A stretch of DNA of 19,969 nucleotides. Origin: CAZWCX01 sp964632945 (GTDB taxonomy: Bacteria > Planctomycetota > MHYJ01 > WSZJ01 > CAZWCX01). The notes under the pieces are model-generated. The model worked only from the letters and a program-made list of their open reading frames with translations, was not told where the DNA came from and ran no database searches. Where the stretch lies: assembly GCA_964632945.1 (NCBI GenBank), contig CAZWCX010000126.1:1-19969 (forward strand), read 5' to 3'. Positions 7,788 through 15,875 of the stretch are shown here, piece after piece (within the stretch, counting starts at the first letter, position 1; each line of letters begins with the position of its first letter). Both the position numbers and the translations under genes were made by a program.

Positions 7788-10733
7788 ATGCTCAGGCGTT
7801 TCGTTGCGATCGCGGCCATGGTGGCGATCCTGGCCTGCACGGTGGCCGTGGATCTCGCCTACGTCGCGGAAGCATTTCTCACCTCCGGTCCTCCCGAGGA
7901 GATCATCGAGAAGATCCTCGGCCGTTCGATCGACCCCGAGACCCTTGCCCGCGAGGCGCTCGGCCGGGACGTGCGCCTCGGGCGCGTCGAGGTGCCGGGC
8001 CTCCGCGAGGTTCGCTCCGTTTCCGATGCCCTCCACTTGAAGAGCGTGGAGGTCTACGAACTCCGCATCCCCTCGGATCGGTCGGGACCGGAGGCCGCCC
8101 CGGACCTCGTCTCGGTGGGCAAGGTCGAGCTCCGGCTGGATCGCTTCGCGCTCCTCGAGCAGCGGGTCGAACTCCTCGAGGTCGTGCTGGAAGGTCTACG
8201 CGTCGATCTGTTCCCCGGGCCCGACGGGGAGCTCGAACTCGTCCGGCTGGTGAAGGGACTGCAGGCCCGGATGCCGCCTTCCGCCGGGCCGCCGCCGCGG
8301 CTGCCCTCGGTCACGATTCGCGACGGTTGGACGCGGTTCGCCCTCGACGCGGTGTTCCGGCCGGGGCACGTACAGGAGGTTCGCGATCTCGACCTGGTCT
8401 TCCGGCCGCTGGGACCGGAGCGATTCCTGGTGCAAGCGACGTTCGACCTCGGCCTGCTCGGGCGCGGCTCGCTGCACGCGGAGTACGACGGCGCGCGGGG
8501 ACAGGTGCAGGCGCACGTTTCCCTGCCCGGCCTGCGTCTCTCCCCGGACCTTGCGGCGATCCTCTCCCCGGCGGTGCTGTCCAATTGGAAGAACTACTCC
8601 CCGAACGGAGTGGCGGACCTCGCCGCGGACGTGACGGTCACCCAGGTGGAGGAGACGGACGCCGCGGGGGCGACCCGCAAGGTCTGGAAGCCCCGCTTTC
8701 TCGCCCGCCTCGACATGCGCGGCCTGGAGATGACGTACGTCAATTTCGCCTACCCGGTGCTCGTGGAGTCCGGGACCGCGGAATTGCGGGAGGACGGGTT
8801 TCGGCTGATCCGCCTTTCCGGCAAGTCGACGAAGAGTTCGACGCGCGTGCTCATCGACGGCGAAGCGGACGGGTACGAGCGCCAGGATGCGTTGCACCTC
8901 CGCATCTCCCTGGACGACGTGGAACTCGACCGTCATATCCGCGCGGCCCTGGCGGAGGACGATCAGCAGTCGTTCGACCTGTTCGCCCCTTCCGGGCGGG
9001 TGCGGGCCTACTGCGACGTGCGCAAGGAAAGCGGGGAAGGGAAACGGGCGATCAATCACATGCGCCTGACCTGCGAGGACGTGTCGCTGACGTTCCGCAA
9101 CTTCCCCTACCGGCTGACGGGGGTCACCGGGGACATCGAGTTTCTCGAGACCGAGATCCGGGCGAAGAACGTGACCGGCTATCACGGCGGGACGCGATTT
9201 CGGATCCTGGGCGCGATCACCTCCCTGGGGCAGGGGGCCGGATTCGACATGTCGATCGAGGCCACCGACGTGGTGCTGGACGAGGAACTCCGGGCGGCCT
9301 TCGAGCCCGAGATGCGCGAGGTCTGGGACCTCTTCTCCCCCTCGGGAACGGCGGACGTCCGCTGGCGCACCGTGCGGGGGTCCGGGGACGGCGCCCCGGT
9401 GCAGCACTACATTCGCGCGCGCTGCCTCGATGTCGCCGCGTCGTACGTGGAAACGCCGTACCCCGTGCAGCACATCGTCGGCGACATCGAATACGAACCG
9501 GGACGCGTGCGCCTGCGCCACCTCTCGGGCCGCGACGGCGACGCCCAGGTGTACCTGAACGGGTACGTGCATTTGTCGGAACCCGCCCCCGTCCTCCAAC
9601 TGGAGGTGAGGGGACGCGAAGTTCAGATCAACGAGAAACTCCTGCGCGCGGTGCCCCCGGGGTTGCGCACCGTGATCGAGGAGATCGGCGGCGCCGGCGT
9701 GGTGGACTTCACCGCCAACGTGGAGCGCAAGCCCGCGCCGGCGGGGGCGTTCGGCGCCGGCCCTCCGTCCGGCGGGGCCGTCGAACCCGGCGGGCGGAGA
9801 CGGGTCCCGACGCAGACCGACTACACCGCCGACGTCCGCCTCGACGATTGCGCATTCCAGATGGGCGGCGTGTTCGAGCACGTGCACGGACAGTTGGGGG
9901 CCCAGGGGTCCCTGCTGGACTCCTCCAACAAGGTCCTGGGCTGGATCACGTTCGACCAGGCGCGCGTGGAGGGGAAGCGCGTCACCGACGCGAAATGCAA
10001 GTTCAGTTTCAGCGACGGCCAGTTGTCGCTCCAGGACCTGACCGCCACCGCCTACAGCGGGCTGATCACGGGCGCCATGAAGATCGCCACGGCGAACAAG
10101 GACTTCCACGCGGAACTCAACGTCAACGGGCTCGACCTGCGGACCTTCACGCGCGACACCTTCATCTCGGGGCGGGACGTGAGCGGGAGGCTGAACGGCG
10201 ACCTGCTCCTGTCGGGGCGCGGCCTGGACAAGAAGGCGATGGTCGGCCGCGGCGAGATCCGCATCCAGGACGGCGCGCTGTGGGACGTGCCGATCTTTTT
10301 CAGCCTCCTCCAGGACCTCAGCCTGTCCCAGCAGAAGCAGTTCCAGACCGGCAACGTGGAGTTCGTGCTGCGAAACGGCATCGCGCGCATCGACAAGCTC
10401 GACTTCCGCGGCGAAGACATCACCGTCACGGGGGCGGGCGAGATGGACTTGAACGGGAACATCCACCTGATGCTGGACGCCGCCTTCCCGGTCGCGCTCA
10501 TTCCGAGCATCCCGATCATCGCCGACGCCTGGGAACTTCTGCGCAAGGGGATTTACGCCGTGGAGATGACGGGAACGTTCAAGGATCCGCAGGTGGGCCT
10601 GCGCCCGTTGCCGATTCTCGGCAATACCGGGCGGAGGATGATGGGGATGAAGGACCGCGAGGAGGAACCGGCGCCGGGCCGGAAGGATCCGGAGCGAACC
10701 GATGGCCGAAACCGGCGGGACGACCGCCGGTGA
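7788..10733 (+). CDS. AsmA-like/DUF3971-type envelope protein
   Basis: A 981-aa protein with a single N-terminal transmembrane segment (about residues 5-25) and a long extracytoplasmic part rich in beta strands. The start resembles AsmA proteins (REALGRDVRLGRVEV). The last third has AsmA C-terminal character: SGRLNGDLLLSGRG near residue 800, FFSLLQDLSLSQQKQF near 836, then a DLNGNIHLMLDAAF stretch and a C-terminal IPIIADAWELLRKGIY segment. A Gly/Pro-rich linker lies around 645-680. Family knowledge: AsmA/YhdP/TamB-type proteins form long grooves that bridge inner and outer membrane and carry phospholipid, so the role is probably in outer-membrane lipid homeostasis. It heads a three-gene operon, and its TGA overlaps the GTG start of the next gene. 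The general class is secure; which AsmA subgroup it belongs to is not. Confidence 0.8.
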   Translation: MLRRFVAIAAMVAILACTVAVDLAYVAEAFLTSGPPEEIIEKILGRSIDPETLAREALGRDVRLGRVEVPGLREVRSVSDALHLKSVEVYELRIPSDRSGPEAAPDLVSVGKVELRLDRFALLEQRVELLEVVLEGLRVDLFPGPDGELELVRLVKGLQARMPPSAGPPPRLPSVTIRDGWTRFALDAVFRPGHVQEVRDLDLVFRPLGPERFLVQATFDLGLLGRGSLHAEYDGARGQVQAHVSLPGLRLSPDLAAILSPAVLSNWKNYSPNGVADLAADVTVTQVEETDAAGATRKVWKPRFLARLDMRGLEMTYVNFAYPVLVESGTAELREDGFRLIRLSGKSTKSSTRVLIDGEADGYERQDALHLRISLDDVELDRHIRAALAEDDQQSFDLFAPSGRVRAYCDVRKESGEGKRAINHMRLTCEDVSLTFRNFPYRLTGVTGDIEFLETEIRAKNVTGYHGGTRFRILGAITSLGQGAGFDMSIEATDVVLDEELRAAFEPEMREVWDLFSPSGTADVRWRTVRGSGDGAPVQHYIRARCLDVAASYVETPYPVQHIVGDIEYEPGRVRLRHLSGRDGDAQVYLNGYVHLSEPAPVLQLEVRGREVQINEKLLRAVPPGLRTVIEEIGGAGVVDFTANVERKPAPAGAFGAGPPSGGAVEPGGRRRVPTQTDYTADVRLDDCAFQMGGVFEHVHGQLGAQGSLLDSSNKVLGWITFDQARVEGKRVTDAKCKFSFSDGQLSLQDLTATAYSGLITGAMKIATANKDFHAELNVNGLDLRTFTRDTFISGRDVSGRLNGDLLLSGRGLDKKAMVGRGEIRIQDGALWDVPIFFSLLQDLSLSQQKQFQTGNVEFVLRNGIARIDKLDFRGEDITVTGAGEMDLNGNIHLMLDAAFPVALIPSIPIIADAWELLRKGIYAVEMTGTFKDPQVGLRPLPILGNTGRRMMGMKDREEEPAPGRKDPERTDGRNRRDDRR

Positions 10734-13006
10734 CGAGTCCCGAGCCTTCCCCGCCCTCCGGTTTCCCGATCCCGCCGCGCCGCGCGGCCGGGATCCTGGC
10801 CGGGCTCTGCCTCCTCGCCTTCGCCAACACCTTCGGCAACAAGTTCGCTCTCGACGACAATTCGATCATCGTGCAAAACTCGGCGATCGAGTCCCTGCGG
10901 GACTGGCGCGGCCTGTTCACGAGTCCGTATTGGGGTTCCCAGAGCGAGGACAAGCTCTACCGCCCGCTCACCGTCCTCACCTACGCGATCGACCGCGCGG
11001 TCGCGCGCGTGTTCTGGGACGACCTCGATCTGAGCCCGAAGCCCTTCCACTTCACCAACCTGCTCCTGCACGTCCTGGCGACGCTGGCCCTGTACGCGTT
11101 CCTTCGGGCGCTGCTCGGCAAGGCGCGGGAGTCGGAAGTCGGGGCGTTCGCCGCCGCGGCGATCTTCGCGGTGCATCCGATCCACGTGGAGGCGGTCACG
11201 GGAATCGTGGGCCGGGCGGAGGTGCTGTGCGCGCTCTTCTACTTCCTGGGCGCGCGCGCCTACCTGGCCTGCCGGGACGCGTCCACGAATGCGCGGGCGT
11301 GGGCGGCCTACGCCGGGGTGCTCGTCTGCTTCGCCCTCGCGCTGCTGTGCAAGGAGATGGCGTTGACCCTGCCCGGCATCCTGTTCCTGTGCGACGCCTA
11401 CCGGTTGGCGGTCGGCCCCGGACTCGACGCGCGCGGCCTGACCTCGGCGCGCCTGATCGCCCCGCAGACCGGCTTCATCGCCGTCATCGTTCTCTACTTC
11501 TGGGTGCGCGCGGCCGTACTCGGGCAGGCCGGTCCGACCTCCACGATTTTCGCGCTCTATCGGACGCCGGCCGACGTGCGGATCCTGACCGCAATCACCG
11601 TGCTGGCGGATTACGTCCGCCTCCTCTTCGTGCCGGTCGGGTTGCGGGCCGAGTACTCGGTGAACGTGGTTCCCACGGCGTTCTCCGGCTGGGGGGACCC
11701 GTGGGCCTGGATCTCGCTCGTCTCCCTGCTCGCCCTCGCCGTCGTCACCGTGCGGATCGCCCGCCGGCATCCGCTCGCCGCGTTCGCGTCCGCGTGGTTC
11801 TTCCTGTCGATCGTGCCGGTGTCGAACTTGATTCTGCCGATCGGCAGCGTCAAGGCCGAGCGCTTCCTGTACATCCCGTCGGTGGCGGCCGCGATCGCCA
11901 TCCCCTGGCTGCTCGGCGGCTTCCGCGCCCGGCCGGCGGAGCCGGGACGCTGGGGACCGCCCCGGTTCGTGGCGGCGATCGCGGCGATCCTCGTCGTCTT
12001 TCTCGCCGGCACGCTCGTGCGCAACGTCGCCTGGAAGGACGAAAAGACCCTGTACGCGGACGCGATCGCCAAGGATCCGGAGCGCAACGCGCGCGCCTAC
12101 TCGTGGCTGGGGACCTACTACGCCTCCTACCGGCGCCTCGACGAGGCGATGGAGCACATCGATCGCGCCATCTCGATCTGGGAGCGATACCCGCTCTTTT
12201 ACGAGGCGCGCGGGCTGATCTATCAGCGCCGGGAGGACTCGCGCCGCGCGCTCGTCGAGTTCAACCGGGCCATCGAGCTGTCGGAAGGCCTGAACCGGGT
12301 TCGCGGGGAAGACCTGCGCGCGAATCTGCCCGCGTGGCAGCGCAAGGTCGGCGCCGTCTTCGGATCGATCGAGGAGATCCTTCAGGAGTACGGGACGGAT
12401 CGGGGCGTTGCGCACCCCCGCCTGCTCCGGGAACGCGGCGGGTTGCTGCTGCAGATGGCCCTGCGCGCGCGCGAGGAGGGAGATCGTGAGGGCGCCGCCC
12501 GGCTCCTGCTGCGGGCGCGAGCGGACCTCGTGCTCGCCGTGCTCCTGAACCCCCTGGATGCGCTCACGATCAACGAGTGCGGCGCGCTTTACATGAGCGG
12601 GCTGCAGCAGTACGACACCGCCATCGCCTTGTTCGAATGGACGCTGCAGCGGGATCCCACCAACGTCCTCGCCGTCTACAACACCGGCCTGGCCTACTAC
12701 CACCGGAAGGACCTGGAGCGGGCGTGCCGCTGGTTCGACGCGGCGATCCGGATCAACCCGCTGCTGGCGATCGCGTACGAGGCCCGGGGCGTCGCGCTCT
12801 ACGAGCTGGGCGGGGACAAATCGAAGGCGGGGAAGGACCTGATTCGCGCCGTGGACCTCGACCCGGACGGCGCCGCGCGGGGGTACAACTACCTGTTCCT
12901 GTGCCTGGACGACCTGGGACAGCGCGACCAGGCGATGACGATCCTGCAGGCCATGCGCAAGGGGGGAATCCCCATCCTCCCCGAGGTGCGGGAGCGGCTG
13001 CGGTGA
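10730..13006 (+). CDS. Multi-pass membrane protein with TPRs, TMTC/DUF1736-like probable glycosyltransferase (paralog 1)
   Basis: A 758-aa protein beginning at a GTG that overlaps the AsmA stop (GTGA, 10730-10733). The N-terminal half has roughly ten hydrophobic segments. The first extracytoplasmic loop has an acidic pair (FALDD, D42-D43), as in GT-C-fold glycosyltransferases. Conserved TMTC/DUF1736 motifs follow: YRPLTVLTYAID near 77-88, HPIHVEAV (H149, H152, E154), CKEM at 207-210 and AERFLYIPS at 376-384. TPR helices fill about 455-758. Metazoan TMTC proteins are O-mannosyltransferases of the secretory pathway. The bacterial members are mostly uncharacterised, so glycosylation of exported proteins or lipids is inference. 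The nearby ATG at 10702 is in another frame and gives a shadow reading. The next gene is a paralog joined by a second GTGA overlap. Confidence 0.85.
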   Translation: MTSPEPSPPSGFPIPPRRAAGILAGLCLLAFANTFGNKFALDDNSIIVQNSAIESLRDWRGLFTSPYWGSQSEDKLYRPLTVLTYAIDRAVARVFWDDLDLSPKPFHFTNLLLHVLATLALYAFLRALLGKARESEVGAFAAAAIFAVHPIHVEAVTGIVGRAEVLCALFYFLGARAYLACRDASTNARAWAAYAGVLVCFALALLCKEMALTLPGILFLCDAYRLAVGPGLDARGLTSARLIAPQTGFIAVIVLYFWVRAAVLGQAGPTSTIFALYRTPADVRILTAITVLADYVRLLFVPVGLRAEYSVNVVPTAFSGWGDPWAWISLVSLLALAVVTVRIARRHPLAAFASAWFFLSIVPVSNLILPIGSVKAERFLYIPSVAAAIAIPWLLGGFRARPAEPGRWGPPRFVAAIAAILVVFLAGTLVRNVAWKDEKTLYADAIAKDPERNARAYSWLGTYYASYRRLDEAMEHIDRAISIWERYPLFYEARGLIYQRREDSRRALVEFNRAIELSEGLNRVRGEDLRANLPAWQRKVGAVFGSIEEILQEYGTDRGVAHPRLLRERGGLLLQMALRAREEGDREGAARLLLRARADLVLAVLLNPLDALTINECGALYMSGLQQYDTAIALFEWTLQRDPTNVLAVYNTGLAYYHRKDLERACRWFDAAIRINPLLAIAYEARGVALYELGGDKSKAGKDLIRAVDLDPDGAARGYNYLFLCLDDLGQRDQAMTILQAMRKGGIPILPEVRERLR

Positions 13007-15087
13007 ACGGTCCCGGGTTCCTCCGCGCTCCAGGAATCGCGGCCGCGATGCTCGCCGGCCTGATCGGCCTCGCCTACGTCAGCGCGCTCGACGCCGGCTT
13101 CACCTGGGACGACCGGCCGGTGATCCTGGAGGATGCGCGCGTCCGCGGCCTGGCCCCGGCGTGGGAGATCCTGACGCGGCCGTACGGATCCTCGGTCGAG
13201 CGCGATCCGCTCTGGCGACCGGTGACGGTCGCGTCCTACGCGCTCGACCACGCCCTCTGGGGGCTGTCCCCGCGAGGATTTCATGCCACCGGCGTGCTTC
13301 TGCACCTCGCGGTCACCCTGGCGCTCTGGTCGGTCCTGCGGCGGGCCCTCGCCGGCCTGGGAACCGACCCGGAGCCCGCGGCATGGGCGACGGCGGCGCT
13401 GTTCGCCGTGCACCCGGTGCACGTCGAGGCGGTCACCTGGGTCACAGGACGTTCGGATGTCCTCGGGGCCCTGTTCGCCGTGCTGGCGTTCGATCTGTGG
13501 CTGCGCCACCGGGCGGCGGAGGGGGGGCGAAGCCTCGCCTGGCTGGGCGGGGCGTGCGGCGCCTACTTCCTCGGCCTGCTTTCGAAGGAGGTGGTCGCCG
13601 GACTGCCCGCGGTGCTCCTCGCCTGGGAGTGGATCCGCCGGCGCGTCGCCGCACCCCCGCCGTCCGGCGGGAGTCCCGCCCCCGGTCCGGGCGCGCCGGT
13701 TCCCGCCGCGCTGCCCTGGCGCCCGCTCCTCGCGCTCGCGGCCGTGTTCGCCGTCTACCTCCTCCTGCGCGTCGCCGTGCTGGGTCGCCTCGGGGGCGGA
13801 TTGGCCTTGCTGGACGCGTGGCAATTCGGCGCGGCCGAACGCCTTCGCGCCGCCGGCGCCGTGCTCGTGGATCACCTCCGACTGCTGCTCTGGCCGGTCC
13901 GGCTGGCGGCGGACTACGCGGTCAACCGCGACCCTGCGGTCGCGCGCGCCGCCGGCGCGACTCCGGCCGCCGGGTTCGGCCTCGCCCTGGCGATCGCGGC
14001 GTTGCCGCTGGCGGCATTCTGCAGCCGGCGCCGCCCGGCCGTTTCCCTCGGGCTCGCCTGGTACGCCCTCTTCCTGTTCCCGGCCTCGAATCTCGTGATC
14101 CCGATCGGCGTCCTGGAGGCGGAACGCCTGCTCTACCTCCCGTCCGCGGGCTTCCTGCTCGCCCTGGCGGCCCTTGCGGCCGGGACCGGAGAGCCCGCGC
14201 GGCGTCTCCTCCCCGTCGCGGTCCTGATCCTCTGCCTGCCGCTGGCCGCACGGTCCTTCTTCCGTAACCTGGACTGGCGCGACGACGGCCGGTTGTACCG
14301 GTCCATGACGGAAGCCGAGCCGGGCAACCCGTACGCCCACGTGCTCCTGGGGACGCTCCTGGCCGAACGCGGCGCCACGGAGGAGGCGGAGGCGTGCTTC
14401 GATCGGGCGTTGCGCCTGCGTCCGGACCTGGCGGACGCGCTGATCGGTCGCGCGGAAATCCGCCGGCGTCGGGGCGACCTGGCGGGAGCGGTGGAGGACC
14501 TGAACCGCGCGCTGGCGTTCAAGCCCGAGGCGCGTTCGCGGGTCGCGCGCGCCCTCGCCCTGTTGGAGGCGGGGGATGCGGCCCTGGCCCGCAAGGAGCT
14601 GGAGGCGGTGGCGGCGGAGCGGCCGGGCGACCCCGACGCCTGGAACGGGCTGGGGGCCTACCACCTGATCCGGCGCGACGACGACGCGGCGGCGCTGCGG
14701 GCCTTCGAGCGCGCGGTCGCCCTGCGGCCGGGGGATGCGAAGTTCCGCTCGAACCGGGGGCTGGCCCGCTTCCACGCGGGCGACGCGACCGGGGCGGTGC
14801 GGGACCAGGAGGAGGCGCTGCGGCTGGATCCCGAACTGGCGGACGCCCACCTGCGTCGCGGCGTCATCCTCTACAACAGCGGCGGGGACCTCGGGGAGAG
14901 CGAGCGCTCGTTGCGGGCGGCCCTGCGGCGGATGCCCGGAGATGCCCAGGCGCACAACCTGATCGCCCTGATTCTGTGCGCGCGCCGCGATCGGGAAGGG
15001 CTGGGGCGTCAACTGCAGTCGATGGGGGACCTCCGCGTTCCGGTGCGCGCCGAGGTCCTCGAAGAGGCCGCGAAGCTGGGGCGCTGA
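13003..15087 (+). CDS. Multi-pass membrane protein with TPRs, TMTC/DUF1736-like probable glycosyltransferase (paralog 2)
   Basis: A 694-aa paralog of the preceding gene, starting at GTG within a GTGA overlap (13003-13006). The same landmarks recur in the same order: the acidic pair in FTWDDRPVI (D36-D37), LWRPVTVASYALD, HPVHVEAV (H137, H140, E142), SKEV (K195, E196) and AERLLYLPS at 373-381. TPRs begin near residue 442 and run almost to the end, with about six or seven units of regular EAxxxxxxALxLxP type. The TPRs are more regular than in paralog 1, which has an insert between repeats. The common ancestry and gene coupling suggest the two proteins work as a pair or on related substrates. The catalytic role is inferred from the GT-C-like acidic pair and TMTC similarity; a scaffolding role is the alternative. 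Confidence 0.85.
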   Translation: MNGPGFLRAPGIAAAMLAGLIGLAYVSALDAGFTWDDRPVILEDARVRGLAPAWEILTRPYGSSVERDPLWRPVTVASYALDHALWGLSPRGFHATGVLLHLAVTLALWSVLRRALAGLGTDPEPAAWATAALFAVHPVHVEAVTWVTGRSDVLGALFAVLAFDLWLRHRAAEGGRSLAWLGGACGAYFLGLLSKEVVAGLPAVLLAWEWIRRRVAAPPPSGGSPAPGPGAPVPAALPWRPLLALAAVFAVYLLLRVAVLGRLGGGLALLDAWQFGAAERLRAAGAVLVDHLRLLLWPVRLAADYAVNRDPAVARAAGATPAAGFGLALAIAALPLAAFCSRRRPAVSLGLAWYALFLFPASNLVIPIGVLEAERLLYLPSAGFLLALAALAAGTGEPARRLLPVAVLILCLPLAARSFFRNLDWRDDGRLYRSMTEAEPGNPYAHVLLGTLLAERGATEEAEACFDRALRLRPDLADALIGRAEIRRRRGDLAGAVEDLNRALAFKPEARSRVARALALLEAGDAALARKELEAVAAERPGDPDAWNGLGAYHLIRRDDDAAALRAFERAVALRPGDAKFRSNRGLARFHAGDATGAVRDQEEALRLDPELADAHLRRGVILYNSGGDLGESERSLRAALRRMPGDAQAHNLIALILCARRDREGLGRQLQSMGDLRVPVRAEVLEEAAKLGR

Positions 15088-15147
15088 GCCTCCCGGGGCG
15101 GGCGGACCGCCGGGCGATCCCCCGGAGGGCCGCCGTCGGCCGCCCTT

Positions 15148-15178
15148 GGCCCCCCGTCGAGGCGCCGCGGGGGGAGCC
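15148..15178 (+). terminator. Possible terminator hairpin after the AsmA-TPR operon
   Basis: GGCCCCCC (15148-15155) can pair with GGGGGG-A-GCC (15169-15178) around a 13-base loop, about 60 bases after the last stop codon of the operon. Only a weak T-containing tail (ACCATTTCC) follows, so termination activity is uncertain. Confidence 0.25.
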
Positions 15179-15193
15179 CTCACTACCATTTCC

Positions 15194-15223
15194 TTGCAAC
15201 CGGAGTCCCCGATCCTCTACATT
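15194..15223 (+). promoter_or_regulatory. Sigma-70-type promoter for the lipoprotein gene
   Basis: TTGCAA (15194-15199) and TACATT (15218-15223) are spaced by 18 bases in a locally AT-richer patch of the 206-bp gap. The predicted leader is about 65 bases, and AGGAGG at 15283-15288 sits 5 bases before the start codon. Confidence 0.45.
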
Positions 15224-15293
15224 CGTCCGCGCTGGCCGGGCGGACGCCGCGGGAGCGCCGCAGGAAGGCCGCGAATCGATCGAGGAGGGAGTC

Positions 15294-15848
15294 ATGCGCA
15301 CCGCCGTCCACGCCGCGGCCGCCCTGGTCCTGGTCGCCGGCCTCGCCGGATGCATCGCCGACCGTTCCATCCAGGCGCCCCCGATTCTGGACCACGAGCG
15401 GCTTCAGCTGGAACTGGAACGCGACCAGGCCGTCCATAAGCTCGACGTGCTCAAAAAGTCCGAAAAGGGCGGCGGCGGCACCACCCATCGCGAGATCATG
15501 GAGCAGGAGCTCAAGCTCATCGACTTCGACTGGAAGCTCGGACGGCTTCCGTACAACACCTACCACACCCGGCGGCTGAACAAGCTCAAGGACATCCGCG
15601 AATACGAGCGGCCCCGTCTCGAGCGCGGATGGACCAGCCGGCTGGACTTCGACCGGCTGGACCTGCACGTGCAGCGCGAGCGAATGCTGATCGGCGAGAT
15701 CGAGCGGGTCACGTACGAGGCGCAGAAGGAAGCCTTCCGCGACCGGCTCGCCGCGGCGGCCACGCGAGGCGCGCGGAACGACGCGGCGGCGGCCGCCCAG
15801 GTCGATCGCGCGCTCGTCCAGTTCGACGCCGAAATGCGCGAGTGGTAG
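15294..15848 (+). CDS. Small coiled-coil lipoprotein, function unknown
   Basis: A 184-aa protein with a lipoprotein signal: a short basic start, a hydrophobic stretch (LVLVAGLAG) and a lipobox LAGC with the lipidated cysteine at residue 20. The mature part is charged and strongly helical, rich in Glu, Arg, Leu and Lys, with probable coiled-coil segments around 40-60 and 120-165. A Gly-rich kink with a Thr pair (GGGGTT) lies near residue 62. No enzyme motif is visible. The start is fixed by an excellent AGGAGG site 5 bases upstream and by the signal sequence. It has its own promoter and converges on the next gene with only 27 bp between the stop codons. It is probably an envelope-anchored structural or accessory protein; I do not recognise a named family. 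Confidence 0.8.
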   Translation: MRTAVHAAAALVLVAGLAGCIADRSIQAPPILDHERLQLELERDQAVHKLDVLKKSEKGGGGTTHREIMEQELKLIDFDWKLGRLPYNTYHTRRLNKLKDIREYERPRLERGWTSRLDFDRLDLHVQRERMLIGEIERVTYEAQKEAFRDRLAAAATRGARNDAAAAAQVDRALVQFDAEMREW

Positions 15849-15875
15849 GGAAGCGGACCCGGCGCCCCGCGTCCG

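Noticed and set aside
7679..10729. Long in-frame upstream extension of TPR paralog 1
   Set aside because: It runs through the AsmA-like gene in another frame with low-complexity Arg/Gly/Pro sequence. The GTG at 10730 gives a natural start overlapping the previous stop, just ahead of the first membrane segment.
15854..15875. Short inverted repeat CGGAC / GTCCG between the convergent genes
   Set aside because: The stem is only 5 bp with a 12-base loop and no T-run on either strand, so it is too weak to call a terminator.
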